Shown piece by piece: positions 23,182 through 35,811 of a DNA stretch of 64,000 nucleotides. The stretch comes from Pilaira anomala. Lineage: Eukaryota; Mucoromycota; Mucoromycetes; Mucorales; Mucoraceae. The stretch's first letter is position 1, and every line of letters begins with the position of its first letter. The translations under genes were made by a program, and so were the position numbers. Where the stretch lies: the NCBI GenBank assembly GCA_025716855.1, contig JAIXMQ010000074.1:1-64000 (forward strand), written 5' to 3'. The notes beneath the pieces were generated by a model. The model saw only the letters and a list, made by a program, of their open reading frames with translations. It ran no database searches and was not told the DNA's origin.

Positions 23182-25021
23182 ATGTTTTTTTTTACTAATA
23201 AACACCCTGTCGGCCTATTAAAAATGTCTACGTCATCATTTTTTTTTAAAATAGTGGTCTTTGTAGCACTTGGAGGAAAATTCCTTTTAGTCTTGAACGC
23301 CTTAACAATGCAAACATCAAATGTTGACTGGATTATATCTACTTGGAAGAAAGACACGACATTCCCAGCTTTGTTATTTGCTAAGCACACTGAACTAGAA
23401 AACTGGCCATCCTGTTTATCAGCATTCCGTTCCGCCATAACATCAATTGCTCATTTGGATCTAAGGAAAAGTAAAGTGGATAAAGCTTGTATCATGTGGG
23501 CGCGAAAACACAAAAAAAATGTGCAAGAGGTAAGCTAGCCTATTTTTATGTTTATGACATATTAACTAAATACTGCTTTAGTTACTTGATACCGTAGCAA
23601 TCCGGCAGTATTTCTATCTTAAAACGCGCGAACGTCTCTTGGCAACTGAAATGTATTTGAAAGAAGCAGCTAATCTTGAATCAATAAATCAAGAGGTAGA
23701 ACTGATTGAGCCTGAACGTACTATAAATGAAGATAAGCTCGATGAAGAAAACATACTCAGCGATAACGATACAGAAAATATACTCAGCAAAAACAAAGAA
23801 GGACCCGGCTCAACTGATGAAGGTAATAAGGCAGAAGACGAAGAAAAAAATGCCGCTATGAAAAGTATGTTTACGGGACTTGATGCTCAAAAGAAATGGT
23901 ATCTTTCAACTGGAAAATGTGTCGATAATGAACTGTATATATTTGGACTTCAATGCCAAAGCGACCATCCTAGCCGAAATCTTATACTTGATCCGTACGA
24001 TAAAAATTACATTCTGTACAACGTGTTTACAAGAGATGAACTAAAAGAAATTATTGATTATAAGAAGAAGACAACACCTTTACCCTCTGATGAATTAATA
24101 ACGTTTTTGAATCGGTTTAATTTAGATTCAACGGAAAAAATACGAGCTGCACTTGGCAAAAACAATCAGTTTAAGGTCAATTTTGACTCCCAAAAGGATG
24201 CAGACGAAGATTGGATAGTACATACTATATATTCTCTTTTGAGAGAATTTGAATATGGTAATATGGAAAGATCTCATCGTGAAGCTTGGTATCAGTCGCA
24301 TATTTGGTCTATGATTGAGTCATGTTTTGACAAGTTGAAGGGAGTTGAAGCAGCCATTGGTGAATCAGCTAGTTTAGGTAGTAAACGTCGAATGAATGAA
24401 AACCGCCATATCTCTGCCATTACTTCCTCACCTCGTTTGAAATGCGGTTATAAATGCGATCTTGTTTTCCGACAATACGACAATGGACATAGTATGCCGT
24501 TGGAATTTGGAGGAAGCGAAGCCAAGCCAACAATTGAAGAAGATTTCGGATCCAAGTTCTTGCAAGAAGGCTTTTTAAAACTACCGTATATACTAAAAGA
24601 CATGCTAGACGTCCTGCTTGAAAAGGTTGGGTATGATGGTCGCTCTTCTCTTCTTCGTACTGTTGGGTTTATTCACTCAGGGCTCTCCTGCACTATGGTT
24701 GAATTGGACAGACCTACAACTTATATCTCTCGTGTTTCTAGGGGTAATACAATTGAAATAAGCAATTCAGTTTCGAACTTCGGCTCTACCGTGTTACCTG
24801 CTATGCTCTCCTCTTGGATATGCTGTCAAATTGTCAAGGACGTATTGGACACTGTTTTATCTAATAAAAAACAAAATCAGAATGACACTTCCTGGGTCAA
24901 CAGCTGTTTGGGAAGACCACCGCTACCTAGCATACCAACCTCATCATCCTCATCCTCATCACTATCACCCTCATCACCCTCTATTAGTATGAGCTACAAA
25001 AGACAGAAACGTCAACCTTAA
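23182..25021 (+). CDS. Element-encoded protein, unrecognised; possible PD-(D/E)XK nuclease core
   Basis: Exons 23182-23529 and 23582-25021 join in phase 0 to give 595 residues. The intron has GTAAGC, an ACTAA motif and TTTAG. The N-terminus is hydrophobic (VVFVALGGKFLLVLNAL); residues about 150-205 are acidic. The most conserved-looking part runs from KKWYLSTGKC (about 220) to YILKDMLDVLLEKVG (about 460). There, CDLVFR (D409) followed by EFGGSEAK (E424, E429, K431) fits the D...ExK spacing of restriction-like nucleases. The tail is Ser/Pro-rich and ends MSYKRQKRQP. The C-terminal codons lie within the right TIR, and AATAAA follows at 25040. The start was chosen as the first ATG in the frame; an upstream exon may have been lost in the array. 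The nuclease idea is tentative. It could be a lineage-specific family of other function. Confidence 0.6.
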
Positions 25022-25364
25022 GGCACCCCTATACCATACAATAAAAGATAATCCTCTTACTTCTCCCTATTTATACCTGCTTTTGTTGTAGATCCGTCCT
25101 TTCAATTATCCAATCCGACGAATCTACACAGATATATAAAAAATAAGAAAGTTATTAGATCCTTTGTGATCGGTTTGTCTGGTCAAATTATTTTTCTTTC
25201 AAGTGGGTAATTTACTTTAAAAAAATCTGGGCAAATTAAATTCAAATACTTGACCAAATTAGTTTCATTTTTTTGGGAAATTTAGCTTCTTAAAAGTGTG
25301 CAAAAATTTTCACAAGAGTGGGCAGAGTTTTCAAACATTCGGTAAATTGAGAGTGGAAGCACAG
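24866..25364. repeat. Right terminal inverted repeat
   Basis: Inverted copy of 20283-20722 with a few point differences and one extra block of about 65 bp. It contains the end of the resident CDS, its stop (25019-25021) and AATAAA, so both TIRs carry the gene's 3' end. Confidence 0.92.
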
Positions 25365-25366
25365 TA

Positions 25367-27438
25367 TTTGAATAGAATAAACTTCATCTATTCTATTGGA
25401 CATGACGGCATGGGTTACACCGAAACTAAATGTTTATTGATGAAAGTGTATTCAGATGGATATATTTATGAGTAATGTTGAGCGAAGTCTTAAAAAAATT
25501 GAGTCAAAGCAGGTGCGAAAGAAACTACTGGATTTTTAACTAAGATATCACTAAACTAATTATGTCTGAAACCGACTGAATGAAATGGAAAAAGGTCTTG
25601 CTTTCATCCAGTAGAGATATTCGTAAATTGTTTATTTGCGTTCACATAGCTTTGAAAGGAGAAGAGATTGCTGTTTTCAGAAAAATCTGATGGGGGAATA
25701 TATTATCTACATCTTTTGAAGTTTATTGTATAAGTTACATATAATTTCTGATATAGAAAAGCCTCTTGCTTTTGATATAGTAATAGTGATGTGTCGGTTT
25801 GGTCAAGTTAAAAGATAATATCAGGAAATAAAGTCCTCTAGTTAATCGATAAATAAACTTCAGTAACAACTACGGCTCGTTCTTTTGTTGTTGGACATTG
25901 TCAGTTTATGCTAATAATAATGTTGACTCACATAAACGAATTTTTTTTTCTATATCAATCATTTTGTTTAAATTAGTTGGCAGCTCAAAAAAAAAAGCTG
26001 AATCCGTGGTTGATACTGAGTCCTTTTTAGTTATTTTCATTTCCTTTGAGCCGAATAGAAAGAGAAATCCTGATCTAGTTATAAAATGTTTGCCATGTGT
26101 TTCTTGTTGTCAATATGAATTATAAGTAAACACTTCGAATGAAAAGTCCAGTACATTGAAAAAGAGTAAGAAAAAAGATATTTAGTTATTGCAGTTTTAC
26201 TGAAGGTTGACATTTATGTTGGTTTCATAAAAAAAAAAAGTAAAATTCACTTAATGAGGCTATTGAGAGACCTTTCAATAAGTATCCTTCTCAGTTTTGC
26301 TTCTACAATTTCACCGCACGGCATACTGAAGGTAATTGAACTATATGGTGGACTCAATTATCAAGCAAAATTCTTTTCAAATATACTATACCTCACCAAA
26401 GTTTCATTATGGACAAATGGTGGTTTTCGATCTAATAGTTATAAAATTATATTGATCGAATATGATTATGACTGTTTTTAACAATGTCTTTTTCAAAATC
26501 ATGAGTTTCATGTAAACATGATATAAAATCAGGTATCAACAAAAAGAAGTAATTCTTTACTAGTGTAACGGAGCCAGATCAGGGATTTTTTTATCTTGCG
26601 TATATGCGTAACAGGCAAACTTTAGAACCTTAAAACAAAAGAGCTATAGAGATGCCCAGTAAATCTTGATGATATCCTGTCATACATTAATCAAGTGTCT
26701 TAAAAAATATTTATATGGTAAATACAACAAGAAAAAAATAATGTACTTATTGTAATCCCTTTTTATTTAAATGTTGTGGCAAGTAATATTAACTCGTTCT
26801 TTAAGAGTGCATGAATCATTCATCAAATGTTAAATCCATCATGAGAAAATTAGTCATATGACAAAACATAGTGAGAATCAGCAATTTTTTACGAGAATGA
26901 AGTATTGTCAAGTATTTTTTTAGATCCAGTGAGAACCAAGTTTTTTTTTTTTTTATATATACATTTTGCATTCAAAAAAAATCAGCTTGGTTATCATTTT
27001 CGCTGCAGAAGAGGACCTAATAAACGGGAACTGTTAGAGATTTCTCTCAAATCAGATTCTCGAGTAAATGGAAATAAAGGTGACTATAAACAAGCATTTG
27101 TTCTTTCTATTATACACTAATAAATAATCCGGATTTATTGCTGTTACTACAGCATTTTATATTATGAGAAAATAGTTTAAAAAAGATTGGAAAATGCAGT
27201 TTTACTGTATGTGATTAAAAATGTATGGAGTTTTTTTTGAAGTTGGTAAGACACGAGGATGTATTTGCAACAGGAAGAAAAAACAGTTCAAATAAAGTAG
27301 TATGCACAGTAAAAGATAAAGCGACTGTTTTCCTTTTCTGGTTTGCAGCGATCAGAAAAGCCCAAAAGTTAAATAAATAAATAAATAAATAAGAGTATTT
27401 AATTTTTCTTTATTTACGCCCCTTTTTTTTTCCATACA
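25367..27438. other. ORF debris, no intact gene
   Basis: Protein-like scraps occur in shifting plus-strand frames: near 25480-25700 (KWKKVLLSSSRDIRKLFICV), 25898-26122 (FEPNRKRNPDLVIKCLPCVS), 26254-26478 and 26990-27117 (CRRGPNKRELLEISLKSDSR). They may be remains of one or more accessory genes; I do not recognise the family. The last 300 bp should include the promoter of the transporter at 27439. Confidence 0.4.
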
Positions 27439-28821
27439 ATGTTACAAGAAAAATACATTGGACTCATCTTGGCCATGAGTTCCAGTGTATTTATTGGTCT
27501 TTCTTTTGTTATCACAAAGAAGGGACTTGTGAGTTCAAGAAGAAGACATGGTAAAGACAATATATATATATCTTATTTTTAAAAGTAAAAATAAAGTAGT
27601 AATTGCTTTAAAAATAATAATAATAGGTGTATCAGCAGTAGAAGGAAAACATCATTATCTAAAGAATTGGACCTGGTGGGCTGGAATGGGGACAAGTAAA
27701 ACATTCTTTTTGTATCAAGCAAAAACCCAAAAATATAACACATACTCTTTTTTTTTTATAGTGGCAATAGGTGAAATACTGAATTTTTCGGCATATTCGT
27801 TTGCACCACCTATTTTAGTAACTCCGTTGGGAGCATTAAGCGTGATCCTCGGGTAATTATGAAGTATTGAAAAGATCGAACGAGAGTAAAAAATAATTTT
27901 ACGTACATAGTGCTATATTTGCATCTCTATTCTTAAAAGAAAAGTTGGGATCGATTGGTAAAATTGGTTGCTTATTATCTGTCGTGGGTGCATTTATAAT
28001 TGTTTTACATGCCCCAGAAGATAAAGACGTAACATCTATCGAAGAATTATTGTATTATGCTTTACAACCAGGTAAGTTACATAAAATTGAACATTTTGTT
28101 TTTTAAATAAAGCATTCACAGCCAAAAAAAAAAAGGTTTCATTCTATATTGTATCTTCGTTTTAAGTGTTAGTTTCTTCATGATTTTCAAAGTGGTACCT
28201 TTATATGGTGCAAAGAATCCATTTGTTTACATATCCATTTGCTCATTGGTGGGATCTGTCTCTGTCATGGCGATTAAAGCTTTTGGAATTGCTTTAAAAT
28301 TGACTTTTGCTGGCAATAATCAATTAACACACCCTTCTACGTATGCATTTGGTCTTATAGTTATTATATGTATTGTTGTCCAAATGAATTATTTCAACAA
28401 GGCCTTGGAACAATTTTCTACCAACGTGTAAGTATTTGTATTCAAAAAATACATACTTGTCTTACTCATAAATACTTTTAGAGTAAATCCGATATATTTT
28501 GTTTGTTTTACCACAGCGACGATCATCGCTTCCGCAATTTTATTTCATGGATTCAATACAGATAACCCAATCAACGTCGCTTCATTAATATGTGGATTTA
28601 TCATTATTTTTGCAGGCGTGTATTTATTGGATTCAATTGCAAGAAGTACATTACATCAAGCAGTGCCTTTAGAAGATGAAGATGAGGAGGAAGAGACATT
28701 ATTAGAGCAACAAGAAGTAGGTTCTTCTTTTAACTTGTCAGGTTTAAATCAAGATGATGATGATGATGATGATGATGATGATATTGAATTGATATCAAGA
28801 CCAAGAAGTCGACAATTATAA
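27439..28821 (+). CDS. NIPA-type magnesium transporter (DUF803)
   Basis: Exons 27439-27550, 27627-27695, 27762-27852, 27911-28071, 28136-28427 and 28482-28821 give 354 residues, all phases consistent. It has the family signature [20 protein letters not shown] followed by [15 protein letters not shown], and about nine membrane helices ([70 protein letters not shown]). The cytosolic C-terminal tail is acidic and holds a run of ten Asp before [14 protein letters not shown] proteins belong to the drug/metabolite transporter superfamily and move Mg2+ across plasma or endosomal membranes. The Asp tract comes from a GAT repeat (28753-28781) and could vary in length. Confidence 0.95.
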
Positions 28822-29175
28822 AGGATTATTCTCCTCTTCATATACACATATATCATTTTATTACTGTCATTCCCTCTCTGTCTCTCGTTTCTCATTTCCC
28901 TAAATTCATATCTAGATATTTTTTCTCTTTCTTCAAAATATATACACAATTTTATTTTTTGTTACCCACTTCTTTTAGATACACTAAAAGATTCTATAAA
29001 GATACTTTGTTATATAACCAGTTACAGCATTGAAGACAACACTCTTTCAAAAAGTAAAAGTTTCAACCGTCACAAAATATAAAAAAAGCGCGTATTTTTA
29101 TGAGTATTCAACGCGAATTGTAAAAAAAAAAATACCCTTTTTTTTTTATACAGGAACAAAACTTTATTTTCAACC
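28822..29175. other. Intergenic spacer
   Basis: 354 bp between tandem plus-strand genes; pyrimidine-rich first half, A/T runs before the next ATG. No gene seen. Confidence 0.55.
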
Positions 29176-31602
29176 ATGGACATATTCGATAATTCACAAC
29201 CTTTTGGGGGTTTAGCACCTTTAGAAAAAATTTCGAGTGATCAAGAGCAATCGGATTCAGAAGATGAGCAAGGACTTAGTTCCTTGGCCGATTACGATAC
29301 GTATGAGAACATGAATATTCCAGAGAATTTAAAAAACATGTTGCGCCTGGATTCATACGATAATGCTGGAGGTCAAAGTGATACTGAATCCGATACAGAT
29401 TCAATATATAAAGCACCTAGAGTCAATATAGAAGAACTCAATGCTGAATTAGCTAGCAAGAATAAATTTACAAATTTCCCACTTATGCCTCCTTCTGCCG
29501 ACGAACCAACACAATCTAAAAAGAAATTAACGAAACCTCGAGAAAAGAAGAAGAAAAGAGATAAAGGAAAAAAGGTTGATATTCTAGATCAGGCACAAAA
29601 AGCGAAAACAAGAGATATAAACGATTTATTCAAGAGTTTCAATCAAGATCAATCAGAAGAGGAGGAAGGCGAAGACCGAGAACAAGTCAAGAGTCGAAAG
29701 AAGGGAGGAAGAAAGACAAGAAAACAAAAGGAAAATAATGAAATAAAAGTAGATGAAAATGGTGAACGATTAATTCGAACAACAGAGTTTTTGGATGATG
29801 ATTCAGATAGTGATTCAAATGATAATCATCGTGCTCTTTCAAAGAAACAATTATTAGAAATGCAACGTGATGCTGATCGTAATAGAAGAGCTACAGAAGT
29901 TAAATTAACTCCTGTTTATAACGTAAAATCATTTGAGGACTTTGTAAAGAAAAGAGATGAACGTGAATCCATCTTATTAAGTCAGCATGAAGTTTCTTCT
30001 AAGCCTAAACGACAACAACTACCACCACCTCCTACTACTACTGAAAACGATTCTAGTGATGATGATTTAATCATTGTAAATGATCCAACTAAATTACTTT
30101 CACCTGTACGTCCTATGTCTCATTTATCTCCCTCTAGACCAACTGTTGCATTTCGTAACCATAACAAATCGTTACTAAGCCGTATCACAAATGAAGGTTA
30201 TGCTTATCGTTTGAAAATGGAACAGGCTGCAAAAGAGCGTGGTCAATACACATCCGCAACTGAAAGAGCTAAAAAATTGTTGGAGAAAGAAAAGAATGCT
30301 TTATTAATTGATGCTCAAATCAAAATGCATTTTGAAAGAAATAAGTCTACTCTTAACGATGAAGAAGATGATGAGGATTATAAGGAGGAAGAAGAGGAAG
30401 AGGAAGAGGATTATTTAAATCAATTATCTGGTCAAGAAGAAGAAGAAGAAGGCATAAATAAGAGAAAAATCGATTTAGAAGAGCAAGAGGATGAGGAAGA
30501 GGAAGAGGAAGGAGATATGGGAGTTATGGCAATGAGACGATGGAAAAACAAAAAAATCAGAAAATCCATCTTTGAAGACAGTGATGATGAGGATGAAAAA
30601 GTAATTCCAAAAAATAAACCCGCTCCCGTTCCTGCTCATTCTATATCCAATTTCTTCAAAGCAAAAGAAACCAAAGTTGAAGAGGAGCCTATTGAAGATA
30701 AACCACTTGGTAGACTTAAAAGACGTATTATTCAACCGGATAATGAGGAAGAAGAGGAAGAAGAGGAAGAGGGTGCATCTGATGCAATGGATATAGATGA
30801 ACCTGATATGACACCAAAGAGATACACACCTACACGTATACCCGGTCCCAAAGAAAAGAATGAATATTTCGAAGAGGAAGCTGAGGAAGAAGATGATGAG
30901 TTCTTTGGTGCAGGTGGTGAAGATATTGATAATGGAGAAGATTTAGATGAATATGAAGAAGATGATTTATTAGTGCATGAGAATAACGAACATATCGATG
31001 AAGCTGCTTTAAGAGAGGCATTCAAGTAAGAAAAATACATTATTTTTTTAATAACCTATTTATCATTACTCTCTATATTAGTAAACAGGATGCTGAAAGT
31101 GATCATAATATGATTCAGAGATTACTCAAAGATGTGACAGGTGGTGGATTACGTAAGCAAAAGGCGGCTCTAGAAGAAGGTCTCATAATGGATGATATTG
31201 ATCTTTATGATGAAGAAGATGATGATCTTGTCGCTGCTCGTAGAATTGCTGAAGCTCGAAGACGCAAATTATTAAAAAAGAGAGGTGGTGATCCATTAGA
31301 AAACCTTAGTAAGTTCACTCTTTTTTTTTTTTTTTTTTTTTTTTTGGAAGTGAAATAATTTATACTAAATATTATGATAGTGAAAGACCCTAAAACTTCA
31401 GCATTTGCAAAGGCAGCTCAAACAGCACAAGAAGTGAATGTGTTCTTGAGCGATAGTGAAGCTGAAGCTGAAGAAGAAGAAAATACAGAAACGATTCATA
31501 CCAAATTAGTTATTCAAGAGGATGATGATGACGAAGAAGAATCGGAGAAACTAGACGAGTTTATGGATATGTCTTCTGATGATGATTTAGTTGTGGCAAG
31601 TA

Positions 31603-31640
<38 letters not shown>

Positions 31641-32067
31641 CATACATGTATACCAACCTATTATTTAATAATAGGACGAATTTAATCCTATGTCTTCACC
31701 ATTAAGAGGAGGTCTTGTAAATACGATAATCACTAGTGCAGATGATGAAAATGAAGAATTCCAAGTAGAAGCAATGCAAACAGCTTTCTCACCTCTTAAT
31801 AACCGTAGAACAAAATCCATATTTAGCTCACCAGTGAATCCAAACAGATTTAAGCGACTTATATCAGAGACAAATGGTCATTCATCATCGGAATCATCTC
31901 GTGCAGCATTCAGTATGAATGTACCTAAGCCAAATAATAACAATAATAACATTGGAAAGGAATCAACATTAGGTAGTATTGGTGGTTTTGTAAAGAATGA
32001 AAATAAGCCCAAACCATCAAAATTGAGTGCGTTAACAAAAAAACAAAATGTATTTAAATATGCATAA
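29176..32067 (+). CDS. Mrc1/claspin-like replication checkpoint mediator
   Basis: Exons 29176-31025, 31082-31308, 31381-31592 and 31675-32067 give 893 residues. The protein is highly charged, with many SD/SE acidic patches and Lys-rich blocks. The region about 575-700 matches the MRC1-like domain: an acidic DDEFFGAGGEDIDNGEDLDE stretch, then DDLLVHENNEHIDEAALREA, IQRLLKDVTGGGLRKQ and ARRIAEARRRKLLKKRGG. SQ/TQ sites expected for Mec1/Tel1 kinases are few. The family travels with the replisome and relays fork stalling to Rad53/Chk1. The third intron needs the uncommon donor GTGGCA (31593) to keep the frame. It ends 46 bp from the stop of the convergent RasGEF gene. Confidence 0.85.
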
Positions 32068-32113
32068 GAAAATTATTTATTACAATAAATATGTATATGA
32101 TAATAGTATTACA

Positions 32114-35100
32114 TTATTCTTCGATCTCACGACTCTTTTTATAAATTGTATCAGAATCTAATGAAGTCACTTGAAGACAAGTAGAGTATAATAATGGATC
32201 ACTAGATGCTTCAAATGAGTATCGTTTCGCCAGATTTTGAAATACTAATACACGCTTAATAACAGTAGCAGTAATACGATGTTTTCTAAAATGCACCAAA
32301 GGTTGTGATAATACTTGATCCGTTGCATTACGATGTCTCTTTATACTGCTACTATTCGGCGAAGGTAAATACGAAGGAAGTTCTGCATTGAACACAAGAT
32401 CGGATAAGTAAATACCCAAAAACGGGATACAACCACCAAACGGTAACTTGATAGTAACGGAAGACTTGCTCTGTTTCTTTTTACCATTTTGAGGTATTTC
32501 AACTTGAATCTCTGTAGGTGATTCACCGTACTCTTCTGCTACTTGAGTCATACAGTCTCGAATATTTTTCCAGTTCTTTGTGGGTGAGGTAAAAGTAGAG
32601 AGTTCTTGTAAAATCTTGAGTTCTTTTCTTTTAACTAGTGGCCATGTCTTTTCTAACCGAGAAACAGAAGAAGATTGTAGGCCCAACAAGATTTGAATTA
32701 AAGAAGTAAAATTACAATACATTTTACATTTCTATTAAACTTTATACTTAGTTTTTTTTTTTTTTTTCTAAAATATGAATTAATATAAATATACAATTTA
32801 CCTTGGCCAAGCGTATAAATTTTTCAATCAATCTAGCACGGTCTTCTAAATCCCTTGTTTGAACAATTTCACTTGAGACCCATTGACAGACTGCATTAAA
32901 TCGATTAATGACCTTTTCGATACCTCTTTCAGAAGTATCATTATTTCTTTGTTGTTGCTGCTTCAACCGTTTCTGCCTTGAGTACATACCCTGTTGACTA
33001 AGAAACAAATGATTTAGATCACCAGTCAAGGTCATTACGTCAGGTTGATATAAGGGTGAATTTGTTGACATCTTTGTCCATCTACAATCAACCAATTCTT
33101 CCCAATTAACATCAAGTAGGATAGCCTTTTCAATTAGACAAAATTGTTGGGCCATTAAAGAAGTAGAATAACGTAATACAATCGATTTGTCCTCTTGTGG
33201 TTTGATATAAGATGGTACAGGAGGAATTTGATAATGCTGGTTATCAATATCAATTTCTACAATTCGAGATCTTGGTGTATGACTTGTCTAATACGCATAA
33301 AAAAGAGATTGGCATGATATCATTTTAAAATATATAAAATATATTATTACCTCGGTTAAGCTAGAATCACCATGTCTTGATTCCGGTAAAGACTGTTTGC
33401 CATGACTTGAGATTTTCCAAACTTCGGGGTCATCTACAGGACCTTTTGGTAACTTTTTTGATCTTACATAGGAACCAATGGAAGAAGAAGAAGAAGCTAC
33501 AGTAGGATCGAGTGAAGGTAAAGGCTTGTTTTTCGGGTCGTAAAGTACTTTACTGTTACGAGAATCATGTATATTATAGTTCATTCTTGTAGAATAATCA
33601 CCCGCAGGGGTCACAATTTCAGAATCAGTTACCGAAGGATATGCCATTGAATTAAAAGAGGTAGAAAGAATTAAATTGTTTTCGTTGGTATCGAAATAGT
33701 TGGAGGCGGCTGGAGGATAATAGATATCGGGAGTGGTTGGGTTAGATGGAATAGCTAATAATGGATTATAAAATTTTAAGCGCATATCCTGATTATGAAT
33801 AGGATGAGAAAGAGTAAGCTCGGTTGTATGAGTTGGATTTTGATTATAAGATGATAAAAAGAATTCTGCTCGATTTCGTTCATCTTCTTCCTCTTGTTGT
33901 TGACGAAGTTGCTCTAATTTTCTAGACAAGTCTTCACTTCTTATATGATTTGTGTGAATATAGCTTCCTGTAGTATCTCCAAATCCAGATAAATCGTCAT
34001 CATCATCATCATCTTCTTCTTCTTCTTCTTCATCTTCAATATCAGAAGTACCTGGAGAAATAGCGCTTTCGAGTGAATTATCAGAAACATTACGAGCTTG
34101 ATATTCCAACTGATTTAACTTTGCCCATTCTGAGGCACCATCTTGTGATTTTAAAGTAATAGGGGCAGAAGAGACAGAGGAAGGTCTTTTTCTAGAAGGA
34201 TAATTACCAATGACAACAACAGGAGCGGCACTTGTATTTTTTATGGCTGTATTACTACTATGCCGAGCATCTACATGAATTCCATCTACAATATTCAAGG
34301 TCTTTTGTTTAATGGTACTCTGTGATAATTTATCTTTTACCATGGCAACCACTTTAGCTTGTTCTGAAGTTAGAGGAGGAGGACCAATCACTTGTACTTT
34401 AGTTGCAGAAGAAGATGAAGCATAGTAAATCTTTTTTAATCTTCTTACAACACGTTTTAGCCCCTTGATAATACGTTGATCTCTCGGTGATTGTTTAATC
34501 AATGGATGGAATGGCATAGCATTCAAAAAACTAGTCAATTCAATACGTAATTCACGACTTGGTATAAAATCATGTAAAAAGTAATTCAATAACCAATGTC
34601 TCATGACAACAAAAGTTCTAATATAAATATATTTATCGCTTAATCAATAAAACAAACATGATATGCATTGTATCGTATTTTTTCTTACCTTATTCTAACG
34701 ATACATCTTTCTTCTTGATTATTTTCAATACTCCATCTAAATCTCGTAATCAAAAATTTACATAATTGAAGAGGTGTCATAAATACTCGAAATATTAAAA
34801 AGAAATCAGTCATAAAAGTGTAATCTAAATAATAATAAATAAGTGTAGTATTATTAACAATTATGTAAACAATGTTTGTTAAAAAAAAAGATAGTGTACC
34901 TAGTGAAATGGTTAATTTTTCAACCAGTTTTTCAATTGTTGCAGCTTCGATAACACGAGTTTCTCCAGTGATAGAAGTTTGATTAGCGGTGTTATTATTA
35001 TTTAAGGTTGATTTTTTCCTTAAACTATCAGGTAAAAACTGGTGTGCAGACCATCTTGATTTTTTCTTTTTTAAGACATCATCTTCATGTGTATTAGGAG

Positions 35101-35647
35101 CAGTTGGCGGTACAGTGTTATTTACATTTTGATTTATCCCCCATAAGATTAAGTTTGGATTATCATCTGAATTTATAAGATCAAATAGACTGAGAGGATA
35201 ATCTGATAAATCTGCTGGCGGAGAAATAGTGAATGGATTTACGTTATTACTGTTTACACTTTCTGGCGTGGTTGGACTTAGTTGAGACCATATATCACCA
35301 AATTCGCTTACAACAGGTATGTTGGGTAATATTTTATTGCTACTACTACTACTATTATTACTATTATTATTATTTTGATGATGGTTCGAGGTATGTTGTA
35401 CATGACGACTGTTAGTACTACGTTTGCTTGTACTCCTTTGTACTGGCTTAAAACTAGTTTCGTCTTCTTCTTCTTCCGAATTCCAAAATATCTTTGACTC
35501 TGTATACTCTTTCACTCCAAATACTGTAGCCAAAGCTGCTCTCTCCATTCCACCATTCGTGTCGTTACGAAACTCCATGGGTATTATTGAATTATTTCTT
35601 TTTCTAGTGTTTATAGTTGAAGAGGTGTTCATAGTGGACGTAGACAT
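32114..35647 (-). CDS. RasGEF-domain guanine nucleotide exchange factor
   Basis: Exons (minus): 34900-35647, 34689-34824, 33351-34617, 32802-33287 and 32114-32731; 1084 residues in frame. The N-terminal 250 residues are low complexity. Residues about 235-330 form the RasGEF N-terminal (REM) module: KLVEKLTISLG, FMTDFFLIFRVFMTPLQLC, then MRHWLLNYFLHDF. A long Ser/Asp-rich linker follows. The catalytic RasGEF domain spans about 735-1065: LMAQQFCLIEKAILLDVNWE, WVSSEIVQTRDLEDRARLIE, FTSLIQILLGLQSSSVSRLE, then GGCIPFLGIYLSDLVF. It should activate a Ras/Rsr-type small GTPase at the plasma membrane; it resembles Cdc25/Bud5/Lte1 relatives, and no SH3 domain is seen. The start follows a long T-rich leader; earlier in-frame codons are poly-Phe and unlikely to be coding. 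Confidence 0.93.
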
Positions 35648-35811
35648 TTTTGTATTTTTTTTTACCAGAAAAAAAAAAAAAAAAAAAAAGAAAAGGGAAA
35701 AGATAAAAAAAAAAAAAAAAAAAAAAGGCTGATAATATATGCAAATTAAGGGGAAGCGCAAAAAAGCATTTTATTCTATAAATCACGTGAATCATTTGAC
35801 AACATGTAACA

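Larger units (their letters stand above)
20283..25364. mobile_element. 5.1-kb element with long terminal inverted repeats, TA-flanked
   Basis: Both ends begin CTGTGCTTCCACTCTCAATT when read inward and stay nearly identical for about 440-500 bp. TA dinucleotides flank both ends (20281-20282 and 25365-25366), which would fit a TA target-site duplication. Contents in order: left TIR, eight 304-bp direct repeats (20727-23075), a two-exon gene (23182-25021) whose last 50 or so codons lie inside the right TIR. I found no DDE transposase signature, so it may be non-autonomous or use an unfamiliar enzyme. A rearranged inverted duplication at the gene's 3' end is the alternative; the sharp TA-flanked ends favour transposition. 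Confidence 0.8.

Noticed and set aside
23097..23438. 113-codon minus frame over the first exon of the element gene
   Set aside because: Antisense shadow of the plus-strand exon.
30732..31040. Ser-rich minus-strand frames opposite Mrc1
   Set aside because: Reverse complement of GAA/GAG acidic repeats gives poly-Ser frames without coding meaning.
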